A DNA stretch of 14,105 nt from Candidatus Accumulibacter vicinus (lineage in GTDB: Bacteria > Pseudomonadota > Gammaproteobacteria > Burkholderiales > Rhodocyclaceae), in the NCBI GenBank assembly GCA_002425405.1, contig DIME01000005.1, forward strand, positions 1-14,105, in the 5' to 3' direction. The notes below the pieces were generated by a model. That model had not been told where the DNA came from, made no database searches, and saw nothing but the letters and a program-made list of their open reading frames with translations. The position numbers and the translations under genes are program-made. This document shows, in pieces, positions 6,605 to 14,057 of the stretch. Numbering within the stretch: position 1 is the first letter of the stretch; each line of letters begins with the position of its first letter.

Positions 6605-7225
6605 CTAGCGTCTGGCTGACTTGCGGATGTCCTTCTCGTCGGACCATTCGACAATGCCGGTTTCGATTTCGACCAGGCGCAGGTTCATCTTGTAGTAAAC
6701 GTCCTTGATGTCTACGTTCTTCTTCACGATCGACGAGATGCTGCCGTCGATACGGTATTTGGCGCCCTGCATCCTGCCCATCTTGACCGACTTGCTCTTG
6801 TCGTAGAGACCGCTCTGGTTCTGCCGGCGCAGTTCATCGACCTGGTTCTGCATGTCTTCGCCCTCAATGGCGTAGCGGACACCGCTCTTCTGCAACTGCG
6901 TCAGGATGGTGTCGGTGATCAGGCGGGTGTCAAAGTATTCGCTGGTCTTGTTCTTCACTGGCGAAGCCATCAGTAACTGGCGCTTGCGGATCAGATCCTG
7001 GATCAGCGGGTGCTGAATCAGCGATTGCGTCATTTTTTCCGAGATCATCTGGATGTCGGTCGACCCGAGGTCGGTGGTCACCGTTTCGACAGCCTTGGCG
7101 TCGCCGTAGCTGACATTGCCGCCACCCACTGTCGGTGAAGAAATCGTCGTACAGCCGGCCAGGGCCAGCACGAGTGTGCTGGCGAGCAGAGTGAAGCGGA
7201 TTTCGGGCTGGAATTGACCTTGCAT
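6605..7225 (-). CDS. lpoB: LpoB-like penicillin-binding protein activator lipoprotein
   Basis: A 206-residue lipoprotein, close to the 213 residues of E. coli LpoB, which activates peptidoglycan synthase PBP1b from the outer membrane. The signal peptide ends in lipobox LAGC with Cys25, followed by TTISSPTVGGG. The body (about 45-205) has the LpoB pattern: paired helices with SEKMTQSL, then VKNKTSEYFDTR, a GVRYAIEG strand, YRIDGSI, and a final LRLVEIETGIVEWSDEKDIRK block typical of the family. The start ATG 7225 is chosen because a near-perfect AGGAGGT lies six bases upstream and the lipobox then falls at the usual distance; the frame is open to 7402 but that extension looks non-coding. Its neighbours, a YcfL-domain protein and a COG3014-like lipoprotein, support the assignment. 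Confidence 0.8.
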   Translation of the reverse strand: MQGQFQPEIRFTLLASTLVLALAGCTTISSPTVGGGNVSYGDAKAVETVTTDLGSTDIQMISEKMTQSLIQHPLIQDLIRKRQLLMASPVKNKTSEYFDTRLITDTILTQLQKSGVRYAIEGEDMQNQVDELRRQNQSGLYDKSKSVKMGRMQGAKYRIDGSISSIVKKNVDIKDVYYKMNLRLVEIETGIVEWSDEKDIRKSARR

Positions 7226-7231
7226 TGCGTT

Positions 7232-7238
7232 ACCTCCT
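7232..7238 (-). promoter_or_regulatory. Ribosome binding site fixing the lpoB-like start
   Basis: AGGAGGT on the minus strand, six bases before ATG 7225. It decides the start against the longer in-frame candidates at 7402, 7381 and 7333. Confidence 0.75.
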
Positions 7239-7340
7239 GATGGCGATGTTGGCGACCGGCGAGCGGTCGTGTTGCGAAATGGGGGCGGTACCCCGCCGGC
7301 TTGCTGTGCAAGTCGCGTCAGCGACGCATGCATCGCGCCT

Positions 7341-7360
7341 CTCTCCTCTAAGCAGGAGAG
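7341..7360. repeat. Hairpin in the caspase-lpoB gap
   Basis: CTCTCCT at 7341-7347 pairs with AGGAGAG at 7354-7360 around a 6-base loop. It sits in the 200-bp gap between the caspase-YcfL gene and the lpoB-like gene, the only long gap in this gene cluster. No T-run follows on either strand, so a terminator is unlikely. It could be an RNA-processing or stabilising structure. Confidence 0.45.
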
Positions 7361-7425
7361 GGCCGGGTAAGGAACTTTCATGATCGGGGGCGCCTGGAGC
7401 ACTCACCGCTGCCAGCTACCACGAC

Positions 7426-8811
7426 TCAGTTGCTGATGTTATTCGGACTTTGCAGGATTAGTCGGAAATCGGTCGCCTTGAAGGTCGGTCCGACCACATT
7501 GATCAGCTGCTTCTGTTGACCATAGACCAGCAGCGGTTTCCATGGCTCGTCGTCCCAGACGGAGAAGCCATCGCGATCGAGCCACTTGAAGCGATAGTAG
7601 AGCTGCTGGTTGCTGGAGCTGGTGTTGGTGATCTCGACCTGGATGCGCAGCAGGTTGTCACGCCGGGTGGCGCGCAGGTCGCTCACCTTGAGGGAAACCA
7701 TCTTGCCCAGTTCCTCGATCTTGCTGGCGATGCTCGGCCCAGTTTCTGGTACTGGTCGTGGCTGGCTGAGCGCCACTTGGGTCGGCGCTGGTGCAGCAGC
7801 CGGGGAGTCGCCGCCGCGGGTTGCTGTCGAGTTGGTGGTGCCCAGGCGCCGCTTGGCAAGTGCGGAAAATTGCCCGTCCGGATACTTGCTGAGGTAATCG
7901 CTATAATCTTCCGGCGAGTTGCTGTTCTTGATGCTGTCCCAGAACGCCAGTTCGACCGCTTTCGGGTCGACCGTCTGCACCACCGTGGTCGGACTACCAG
8001 CCGGTGTCGGTGCCGTTGCCGGACCGGCGACGAAATAGAAGTCGCCGTCGGTCTGTTCGTAGAGTGCCGGCTGCTGGTCGTGACCGACCGACTTCGCTTT
8101 CTGGGTGACCGTGCTGCGCACCCTGCGCATCGCGTCGGTCGCGCTGATTCCCGGCTGCGTGATCGATGGCAGGAACTCGCGGGTGAACAGGCCGTTCGGG
8201 TTGTTGTCGTTGTCGCCCAGCTTGTCGAGGGCCTGCTGGTTGGCACCCGCCGAATAGAGAACGACCTGACCGTTGGGCGCCTGTGGCGGCGCCAAACCAC
8301 GCGTGGCGCCGATCGAGCGCGTGCCGGACTTCTTCGGCAGGGGATTGTCGCGGCAGGCGTCGAGAACGAGCAGGGTGAACTTGGCCTTGGCGTCGGCGAT
8401 CTTGTCCTGGATCGCCAGCACGCTCACTGCCTGGTCGGCGAGGTCGTTTTCGCTGCGCGGGGAATCCATGTCGACCGGCACCAGGAAGTTCTGGTTGTTG
8501 ACCTGCAAGCCATGTCCAGCGAAGAAAAAAATCCCGATCCCGCCGCCGGAGATCTTCTGCACGAACTCGTTGACCGCCAGGTTCATCTTCTTCTGGCCGA
8601 CGTTGTTGTAGGCCATCACTTCAAAGCCGATCTTCTTGAGTTCGCGGGCCACGGAATTGGCATCGTTGACCGCCTTCTCCAGCTTGGTGATGTTCTGATA
8701 GTCGTTGTTGCCAATCACCAGCGCGACGCGTCGTTCGGCCGCCGCCAGCGCGTTGCCGGTGGCAGCGAGAGTGAAAATCAGGCTGATGGCAATAAGGAAG
8801 AGGCGTCTCAT
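7426..8811 (-). CDS. Secreted caspase-like protease fused to a YcfL (DUF1425) domain
   Basis: A 461-residue exported protein. Residues 1-24 are a Sec signal peptide (cleavage near ALA-A). Residues of about 27-262 form a caspase p20-like (Peptidase_C14) domain that starts RVALVIGNNDY. His100 in FFFAGHG and Cys153 in LDACRDNP form the catalytic dyad. Residues of about 285-323 (FWDSIKNS, YPDGQFSALAKRRL) are the helical segment often found after such domains. A Pro/Ala/Ser-rich linker (about 324-360) leads to a C-terminal domain (about 366-455) that I recognise as YcfL/DUF1425-like, with LLRIQVEITNTS, YYRFKWLDRDG and ATDFRLIL. E. coli ycfL is a separate gene next to lpoB; here the domain is fused to a protease and lies upstream of the lpoB-like gene. 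The start ATG 8811 has AGGAGA upstream. It follows the COG3014-like gene by 17 bp, so the two are surely co-transcribed. Confidence 0.85.
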   Translation of the reverse strand: MRRLFLIAISLIFTLAATGNALAAAERRVALVIGNNDYQNITKLEKAVNDANSVARELKKIGFEVMAYNNVGQKKMNLAVNEFVQKISGGGIGIFFFAGHGLQVNNQNFLVPVDMDSPRSENDLADQAVSVLAIQDKIADAKAKFTLLVLDACRDNPLPKKSGTRSIGATRGLAPPQAPNGQVVLYSAGANQQALDKLGDNDNNPNGLFTREFLPSITQPGISATDAMRRVRSTVTQKAKSVGHDQQPALYEQTDGDFYFVAGPATAPTPAGSPTTVVQTVDPKAVELAFWDSIKNSNSPEDYSDYLSKYPDGQFSALAKRRLGTTNSTATRGGDSPAAAPAPTQVALSQPRPVPETGPSIASKIEELGKMVSLKVSDLRATRRDNLLRIQVEITNTSSSNQQLYYRFKWLDRDGFSVWDDEPWKPLLVYGQQKQLINVVGPTFKATDFRLILQSPNNISN

Positions 8812-8828
8812 GAGAATCTCCTGCAGGA

Positions 8829-10289
8829 TTACTGGGTTGCCGCCGCCTTGGCCGGCTTCCCGCGAACGCCACGCACCTGGGGACGGGCATCGGGCGTACC
8901 ACTGGTCGACTGAGCGCTTTCGATGGCGACGTTCGGCTGCCCGACATAGACGGCACCACCGGTGAGCCGGATGGGAACGATGGTGAAGCGGCTGCCGATG
9001 TTGACCTCGGTGCGGTAAGCGCCGGCACCAGTCTGGAACTCGACCGTTTGTCGACCGTGTGGCAGGATCGCGCGCGCCACCGAAATCCGTTCGGGCAGCG
9101 TTCGCCAACTGCGGTCGTCGGCCTGCTCGGTGGCCACGGAAGCCACGCCGACCGCAAGACCGAGGATCGGCGACGCCTTGTTCGCCTGCTCCTCGGTGAC
9201 GGCTTTCAGTGCAGCACGGATCACTGTGCGCAGAATGATTGCCGGCATCTGATCCTTGAGCAGCCGTCGTGCCATGGTATCGAGGTTGCTCAGCGTCTCG
9301 ACCGGCAACTGGCGGCCGGCGACCGTCAATACCGGGGGAACGAAGCCGCGGTTCTCCGCCTTGAGGACCGGGAATGAAAGCGCCGTGACCACCAGGCCAT
9401 TCTTGCGTGGCACCGGAATCGGGAGGGTGATCGACTTCCACGACGGTGCGAATCCCGATTCGACGACGAAGAGCACGTCCGACTCGCGCGGCCCGGGTTT
9501 GCGCTTGCCGACGTTTTTCAGGTTGCCCTGGATGAGCAGCTTGTTCGGTGAAAGTTGCAGCGCATTGCGGTAGCCCGGCTCGGCCAGCGAAGGTTCGCCG
9601 GTGACCTCGAAGAAGTAGCCGGCAAGGTAGTGCGCGAAGGCATTCTGGTAGCCGTTCTTCAAATCGCGGACTTCCGGTGTATCGAGTTCGGCGAGCGGAT
9701 AGTCCTTGAGATGCTTCGGATCGTTATCGACCTTGAGCTTGTCGCCCTCTTCCTTGAGCTTGTCGTATTCCTTCTCGCGGAAAGACTTGATCAACTGCTC
9801 GCGCTCGTAGGTCTTCTTCATTTCGATGCGCGCCAGATCGGCGTTGCCGAGGAGGATATGATCGAGGGTGAGTAGCGCCGACAGCATGACCTTCTCGTAG
9901 TCCTGACCGTCGTAGCGACGCGTCTTGTCGCTGATCAGGTAGCTACCGATATCACCGAACAGCTTCTGTGGATTGGTACGGTATTCGTCTTCCCATTGCT
10001 GAATGATGGCGTCGGCCTTCAGCCAGGTATCGCGACTTCCGGCATAGTCCTTGTCGAGGCTGAGGAGTTCGCCCTTTTCGAAGTAGTAGAGAATGTCCTT
10101 GTCCTGAGTCAGCGGGCCGGCGGCGTTGTTCTTCTCGACCTGTTCGATCGCCTGCTTGACGGCGCCGGTTTTCACCAGGTTCACGGTTTCCTTGAGCTCG
10201 GCGTCATATTGCCGCATCGGATTGGCGGCGCAGCCGGCCAGCAGCGTCGCCAGCATCGTCAGCACTGCGGCGGCATAGACTCGACTCAT
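8829..10289 (-). CDS. COG3014-like outer-membrane lipoprotein
   Basis: A 486-residue lipoprotein: the signal peptide ends in LLAGC with Cys20, so it is expected in the envelope. The mature part begins with TPR-like helices (about 30-260). One stretch there is rich in charged residues (EREQLIKSFREKEYDKLKEE) and coiled-coil-like, and another is a recognisable repeat ending in YRNALQLSPN. The C-terminal half (about 290-460) is richer in beta strands, with an alternating ILPHGRQTVEF / RFTIVPIRL pattern. The family has no firm biochemical role that I can name; members often sit beside YcfL and LpoB genes, as here. The start ATG 10289 follows a G-rich GGGAGGGGG ribosome binding site and gives the correct lipobox position, unlike the longer ATG at 10316. 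It is the first gene of the minus-strand envelope cluster and lies divergent from nirB. Confidence 0.75.
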   Translation of the reverse strand: MSRVYAAAVLTMLATLLAGCAANPMRQYDAELKETVNLVKTGAVKQAIEQVEKNNAAGPLTQDKDILYYFEKGELLSLDKDYAGSRDTWLKADAIIQQWEDEYRTNPQKLFGDIGSYLISDKTRRYDGQDYEKVMLSALLTLDHILLGNADLARIEMKKTYEREQLIKSFREKEYDKLKEEGDKLKVDNDPKHLKDYPLAELDTPEVRDLKNGYQNAFAHYLAGYFFEVTGEPSLAEPGYRNALQLSPNKLLIQGNLKNVGKRKPGPRESDVLFVVESGFAPSWKSITLPIPVPRKNGLVVTALSFPVLKAENRGFVPPVLTVAGRQLPVETLSNLDTMARRLLKDQMPAIILRTVIRAALKAVTEEQANKASPILGLAVGVASVATEQADDRSWRTLPERISVARAILPHGRQTVEFQTGAGAYRTEVNIGSRFTIVPIRLTGGAVYVGQPNVAIESAQSTSGTPDARPQVRGVRGKPAKAAATQ

Positions 10290-10341
10290 TGATTCCCCCT
10301 CCCCCGGTTTCCCCAATGGCTGCCGGCTGCGCCGGCAAGCC

Positions 10342-10396
10342 GGACAGCATATCCGACAATACGGTCAATCTAAAAACATTTTAACCGGATATGTCC
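10342..10396. repeat. Inverted pair around the AT-rich core
   Basis: GGACAGCATATCCG at 10342-10355 and CGGATATGTCC at 10386-10396 are inverted copies of each other except for a 3-base insertion. They flank 30 AT-rich bases. Such a pair could be two half-sites for a dimeric regulator acting on both divergent operons, or a long stem in the transcript. Confidence 0.35.
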
Positions 10397-10478
10397 TGTG
10401 CAGACGTGAAAAAGTTGTCTTTTAGTGGTAGCCAGAAGCGCACGTTGTGGCCGACACCCTGCCAACCCGCATGCCCAC

Positions 10479-10507
10479 CGGTTGCCCATGCCGCATGCCG
10501 GCAACCG
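10479..10507 (+). repeat. 8-bp hairpin in the nirB leader
   Basis: CGGTTGCC at 10479-10486 pairs exactly with GGCAACCG at 10500-10507 around a 13-base loop. Two of the three GCATGCC copies lie next to or inside the structure. If transcription starts upstream of it, the hairpin lies in the nirB leader RNA. No T-run follows, so it is not an obvious terminator. Confidence 0.45.
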
Positions 10508-10647
10508 CACCAGAATGCAGCAGCATGCCCTGAAATTGTGCATCGCACCATCAGCGGTGGCGCAAGGGATATCAAAAGCCATGAAAAATCATCGCAAAAA
10601 ATGCGGGCACGGTTATTGCTTTTGGTTGGCCATCAGGACGCCACAAT

Positions 10648-10652
10648 GGGAG
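10648..10652 (+). promoter_or_regulatory. Ribosome binding site fixing the nirB start
   Basis: GGGAG eight bases before ATG 10661. The upstream in-frame ATG 10646 has only a weak AGGA, and GTG 10655 is too close to GGGAG. The 10661 start also places the FAD-binding GNGMAG at residue 10, as is usual in NirB. Confidence 0.6.
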
Positions 10653-10660
10653 CCGTGAAG

Positions 10661-13090
10661 ATGGGCAAGAAAAATCTGGTGATGGTCGGCAACGGGATGG
10701 CTGGCGTACGCACGCTGGAGGAATTGCTGAAGATCGCCCCCGATCAGTACGAAATCACTGTCTTTGGTGCCGAGCCGCACCCCAACTACAACCGCATTCT
10801 GCTCTCGCCGGTGCTGGCCGGCGAAATGACGATCCAGGACATCATTCTCAACGATCACGACTGGTACGCTAAGCACGGCATCAAATTGCACCTCGGCAAG
10901 AAAGTGAGCAGGATCGACCGCGTGCTGCGCCGGGTGATCGCCGAGGACGGCACCGAAGCACCGTATGACCGGCTGCTGCTGGCGACCGGTTCAAACCCGT
11001 TCATCCTGCCGGTGCCCGGCAATGATCTGCCGGGGGTCATTTCCTATCGCGACATCGGCGATACCGACGCGATGATCGACGCCGCGCGCCGCTACCGACA
11101 TGCGGTAGTGATCGGTGGCGGCCTGCTCGGTCTCGAAGCGGCCAACGGACTCAAGCTGCGCGGGATGGACGTGACGGTGGTCCATCTCGCCGACTGGCTG
11201 CTCGAACGCCAGCTCGACCAGACCGCCGGCCGGATGCTGCAAAAATCTCTTGAAGATCGCGGCCTGAAGTTCCTGCTGGGCAAACAGACCGAAATGTTGA
11301 TCGCCGGCGAGAGCGGGCGAGTCGCCGCCATCCGCCTCAAGGAGGGTCTGCAGATCCCTGCCGACCTGGTGGTGATGGCGGTAGGCATTCGTCCGAACAC
11401 GACGCTGGCCGAATCGGCGGGCATCTACTGCCACCGCGGTATCGTGGTCAACGACACCATGCAGACCTACGACCCGAAAGTCTATGCCGTCGGCGAATGT
11501 GTTGCACACCGTGGAATCGCGTACGGACTCGTCGCACCGCTTTTCGAGCAGGGCAAGGTCGCAGCCAACCATCTCGGCAATTACGGGATCAGCCGCTACA
11601 CCGGATCGGTCACTTCGACCAAGCTCAAGGTCACCGGCATCGACCTGTTTTCGGCCGGTGACTTTTTTGGCGGTCACGATAGCGAGGAAATCGTCCTCAA
11701 TGATGCCGCCGGTGGCGTTTACAAGAAACTGGTGATCAAGGACAACAAACTGGTTGGGGGTGTTCTCTATGGGGACACCGCCGATGGTCCTTGGTACTTC
11801 CAGTTGCTGCGCGACGGCCAGGACATCCATGAGATTCGCGATCATCTACTGTTCGGACAGTCACATGTCGGCGATGTCGGCCATCAGGGCCACAGCAAAG
11901 CGGCGTCCATGGCCGATAGCGCCGAAGTATGCGGTTGCAACGGCGTCAGCAAGGGCAGCATCGTCAAGGCGATCAAGGAAAAGGGGCTGTTCACGCTCGA
12001 CGACATCAAGAAACACACCAAGGCAGCATCGTCCTGTGGCTCCTGTGCCGGCCTCTGCGAACAGATCCTCTCGGCGACGATCGGCGGAGCCTATACGCCG
12101 GCGGCTTCGAACCGCAAAGCGGTCTGCGGCTGTACTGATTACTCACACCAGGAAGTGCGCGACGCGATTCGTGCGCAGCACCTGCTGAGCATCGACGCAG
12201 TCATGCGTTTCCTCGAATGGCAGACGCCCGACGGCTGCGACAAGTGCCGTCCGGCGCTGAACTACTACCTGATTTCGACCTGGCCGAAAGAGGTCAAGGA
12301 CGATCCGCGCTCACGCCTGATCAACGAACGCGCGCACGCGAATATCCAGAAGGACGGCACCTTTTCGGTGGTGCCACGGATGTGGGGAGGATTGACCACG
12401 GCGGCAGAGTTGCGCCGCATCGCCGATGTCGCCGACAAGTATCAAGTGCCGACGATCAAGGTCACCGGCGGCCAGCGCATCGACCTGCTCGGGATCAGGA
12501 AGGAAGACCTGATCAGCGTCTGGAAGGATCTCGACATGCCTTCGGGGCACGCCTACGGCAAATCGATTCGTACCGTCAAGACCTGTGTCGGTCTGGAGCA
12601 CTGCCGCTTCGGTACGCAACTGGCGATGGCCATGGGCGTCAAGCTCGAGAAGATGCTGTTCGACATGTACGCACCGCACAAGGTCAAGCTGGCAGTTTCG
12701 GGTTGTCCGCGCAACTGTGCCGAGGCGGGTATCAAGGACGTCGGCGTGATCGGCGTCGATTCGGGTTACGAACTGTACGTCGGCGGCAACGGCGGGATCA
12801 AGACCGAGGTTGCGCAGTTCTTCGTCAAGGTCAGGCGTGATGAAGACGTGCTGGAGTACGCCGGCGCTTTCCTGCAGCTCTACCGCGAAGAAGGTTTCTA
12901 CCTCGAACGAACCTGCCATTACCTTGAACGTGTCGGCCTCGACCACGCCAAGCAGCGCGTCGTTGAGGACGAAGAGAACCGCAAGGCGCTGTACGGGCGC
13001 CTGCTGGCCGAGCTCAAGGACGCCAAGGATCCCTGGGCCGAGCGTGTTGCCGGCGTCGAGCACAACGAATATGAACTGCTTTCGGTATGA
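10661..13090 (+). CDS. nirB: NADH-dependent nitrite reductase large subunit
   Basis: An 809-residue cytoplasmic enzyme that moves electrons from NADH through FAD and iron-sulfur clusters to siroheme, reducing nitrite to ammonium with six electrons. Seen in order: an FAD-binding Rossmann motif VGNGMAG (G10, G12, G15), an NADH-binding motif IGGGLLG (G152-G157), and a VYAVGEC segment closing the reductase part. Next comes a BFD-type [2Fe-2S] site with Cys424, Cys426, Cys459 and Cys462. A second BFD-like block has Cys489, Cys491, Cys526 and Cys529. The C-terminal siroheme/[4Fe-4S] domain has Cys642, Cys648, Cys682 and Cys686 in the C-x5-C and C-x3-C pattern. All expected ligands are present, so it should be functional. 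Length is slightly below E. coli NirB (847). It is followed after 16 bp by nirD and then a transporter gene, a usual nitrite-assimilation or ammonification operon. Confidence 0.95.
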   Translation: MGKKNLVMVGNGMAGVRTLEELLKIAPDQYEITVFGAEPHPNYNRILLSPVLAGEMTIQDIILNDHDWYAKHGIKLHLGKKVSRIDRVLRRVIAEDGTEAPYDRLLLATGSNPFILPVPGNDLPGVISYRDIGDTDAMIDAARRYRHAVVIGGGLLGLEAANGLKLRGMDVTVVHLADWLLERQLDQTAGRMLQKSLEDRGLKFLLGKQTEMLIAGESGRVAAIRLKEGLQIPADLVVMAVGIRPNTTLAESAGIYCHRGIVVNDTMQTYDPKVYAVGECVAHRGIAYGLVAPLFEQGKVAANHLGNYGISRYTGSVTSTKLKVTGIDLFSAGDFFGGHDSEEIVLNDAAGGVYKKLVIKDNKLVGGVLYGDTADGPWYFQLLRDGQDIHEIRDHLLFGQSHVGDVGHQGHSKAASMADSAEVCGCNGVSKGSIVKAIKEKGLFTLDDIKKHTKAASSCGSCAGLCEQILSATIGGAYTPAASNRKAVCGCTDYSHQEVRDAIRAQHLLSIDAVMRFLEWQTPDGCDKCRPALNYYLISTWPKEVKDDPRSRLINERAHANIQKDGTFSVVPRMWGGLTTAAELRRIADVADKYQVPTIKVTGGQRIDLLGIRKEDLISVWKDLDMPSGHAYGKSIRTVKTCVGLEHCRFGTQLAMAMGVKLEKMLFDMYAPHKVKLAVSGCPRNCAEAGIKDVGVIGVDSGYELYVGGNGGIKTEVAQFFVKVRRDEDVLEYAGAFLQLYREEGFYLERTCHYLERVGLDHAKQRVVEDEENRKALYGRLLAELKDAKDPWAERVAGVEHNEYELLSV

Positions 13091-13106
13091 AGATTGGAGA
13101 ACAGAA

Positions 13107-13415
13107 ATGGCTGAATGGAAATCGATCTGTGAGCTTGACGACATCCCGCGCATGGGCAGTCGCGTGGTGCGCTCGACCAGCGGCAATATTGCCATCTTTC
13201 ACACTTCGGGCGGTGAGGTGTTTGCACTGCGCGATCAGTGCCCGCACAAGGGCGGGCCGCTGTCGCAGGGACTCGTACATGGCAATCAGGTGACCTGCCC
13301 GCTGCACGGCTGGAAACTGCGCCTCGATACGGGTGAAGCGGTGGCCCCCGACGAAGGCTGCGCACGTCGCTACCCCATCCGTATCGACAGCGGAACGGTT
13401 TTTCTGCAAATCTGA
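13107..13415 (+). CDS. nirD: Nitrite reductase small subunit, Rieske type
   Basis: A 102-residue partner of NirB, the usual length for NirD. It has the Rieske fold with a complete set of cluster ligands: Cys45 and His47 in QCPHKGG, Cys64 and His67 in TCPLHGW. Some NirD proteins, as I recall that of E. coli, lack these ligands and cannot hold a [2Fe-2S] cluster; this one should. The start ATG 13107 has GGAGA six bases upstream. It lies 16 bp after nirB and 17 bp before the transporter gene, so the three are one operon. Confidence 0.92.
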   Translation: MAEWKSICELDDIPRMGSRVVRSTSGNIAIFHTSGGEVFALRDQCPHKGGPLSQGLVHGNQVTCPLHGWKLRLDTGEAVAPDEGCARRYPIRIDSGTVFLQI

Positions 13416-13432
13416 ACTGGAAGGATGAAAAC

Positions 13433-14017
13433 ATGGACAAGACATTCTGGCAGGCGGGACATCGGCCGACTCTGCTGGCGGCTTTTCTCTATTTCGACCT
13501 GGCCTTCATGGTCTGGGTCATGCTCGGACCCCTGGGCGTGCAGATCGCCAAGGATCTCGGTCTGACGCACGCACAGAAAGGGATGATGGTCGCCACTCCG
13601 GTTCTCGCCGGTGCCATCCTGCGGATCTTCATGGGCATTCTCGTCGACCACCTGAAACCGAAACTGGCCGGCGCCATCGGCCAGATGATCGTCATCGCTT
13701 CACTGTTCTTCGCCTGGTACTTCGGCATCCACAGCTACGAGCAGACGCTGATCCTCGGCGTTTTTCTCGGCGTCGCCGGCGCTTCTTTCGCGGTCGCGCT
13801 GCCGCTCGCTTCACGCTGGTACCCGCCCGAGCATCAGGGAACGGCACTCGGGATCGCCGGCGCCGGCAACTCGGGAACGGCGCTCGCGGCGCTGATCGCT
13901 CCGAGCCTGGCGATCGCTTTCGGCTGGAGCAACGTTTTTGGTCTGGCGCTGATCCCGCTGGTTCTGGTCTTCATCCTATTTTCCTCAGTTGAACGATCCA
14001 GATCTGTTGCAAACTGA
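13433..14017 (+). CDS. narK: NarK-type nitrate/nitrite transporter, truncated to its N-terminal half
   Basis: A 194-residue reading frame that matches only the first six membrane segments of the nitrate/nitrite porter branch of the major facilitator superfamily; full-length members have about 12 segments and 400 or more residues. Arg64 in AILRIFMG is at the place of the substrate-binding arginine of the second helix. GIAGAGNSGT (about 140-149) is the nitrate signature motif of helix 5. NarK-like sequence continues to about LVFILF (residue 183) and then changes to an unrelated tail ending at TGA 14015-14017. I find no continuation in the other two frames, so a simple frameshift does not explain it; an insertion or rearrangement near 13983 does. 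The start ATG 13433 has AAGGA seven bases upstream. As written the product is unlikely to transport. The symbol is a family-level call; the operon context would also fit nasA. Confidence 0.8.
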   Translation: MDKTFWQAGHRPTLLAAFLYFDLAFMVWVMLGPLGVQIAKDLGLTHAQKGMMVATPVLAGAILRIFMGILVDHLKPKLAGAIGQMIVIASLFFAWYFGIHSYEQTLILGVFLGVAGASFAVALPLASRWYPPEHQGTALGIAGAGNSGTALAALIAPSLAIAFGWSNVFGLALIPLVLVFILFSSVERSRSVAN

Positions 14018-14018
14018 G
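13984..14018. repeat. Inverted repeat at the transporter break point
   Basis: CTCAGTT at 13984-13990 is the exact reverse complement of AACTGAG at 14012-14018, 21 bases apart. The first arm begins within a base or two of where NarK similarity ends, and the second contains the stop codon of the truncated frame. It may belong to the end of an inserted element or form a hairpin. The far end of the element, and any target-site duplication, lie outside the window. Confidence 0.45.
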
Positions 14019-14057
14019 TGCTGGTGAGGGTTTCCGTCGAAAAGGGAGGGTCACCCA

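Larger units (their letters stand above)
10290..10660. other. Divergent regulatory region between the envelope cluster and nirB
   Basis: A 371-bp stretch with no convincing gene. The nirB frame is open back to 10391, but those 90 codons show no NirB homology and are rich in His, Pro and Cys as non-coding DNA often reads. It holds a GC hairpin (TGCCGGC at 10321-10327 with GCCGGCA at 10331-10337, no T-run), an AT-rich core around 10367-10384, an inverted pair flanking that core, three copies of GCATGCC at 10469, 10493 and 10523, and an 8-bp hairpin at 10479-10507. A weak minus-strand promoter (TTTAGA, 17 bases, TATGCT) could serve the envelope operon. I see no FNR-type TTGAT-ATCAA site. Confidence 0.5.

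Noticed and set aside
7516..8913. Plus-strand open frame of 465 codons opposite the caspase-YcfL gene
   Set aside because: No family motif and no ribosome binding site; the minus strand has a signal peptide, His/Cys dyad and a good ribosome binding site.
10321..10337. GC-rich hairpin as an intrinsic terminator
   Set aside because: No T-run on either strand, and it lies between two divergent promoter regions where no transcript needs to end.
10391..10660. 90-residue N-terminal extension of NirB
   Set aside because: No NirB family similarity, and GGGAG is correctly spaced before ATG 10661. The stretch carries regulatory-looking repeats instead.
13433..14017. Simple frameshift as the cause of the short transporter
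   Set aside because: Neither of the other two frames after 13983 resembles the second half of a NarK protein; both meet stops soon.
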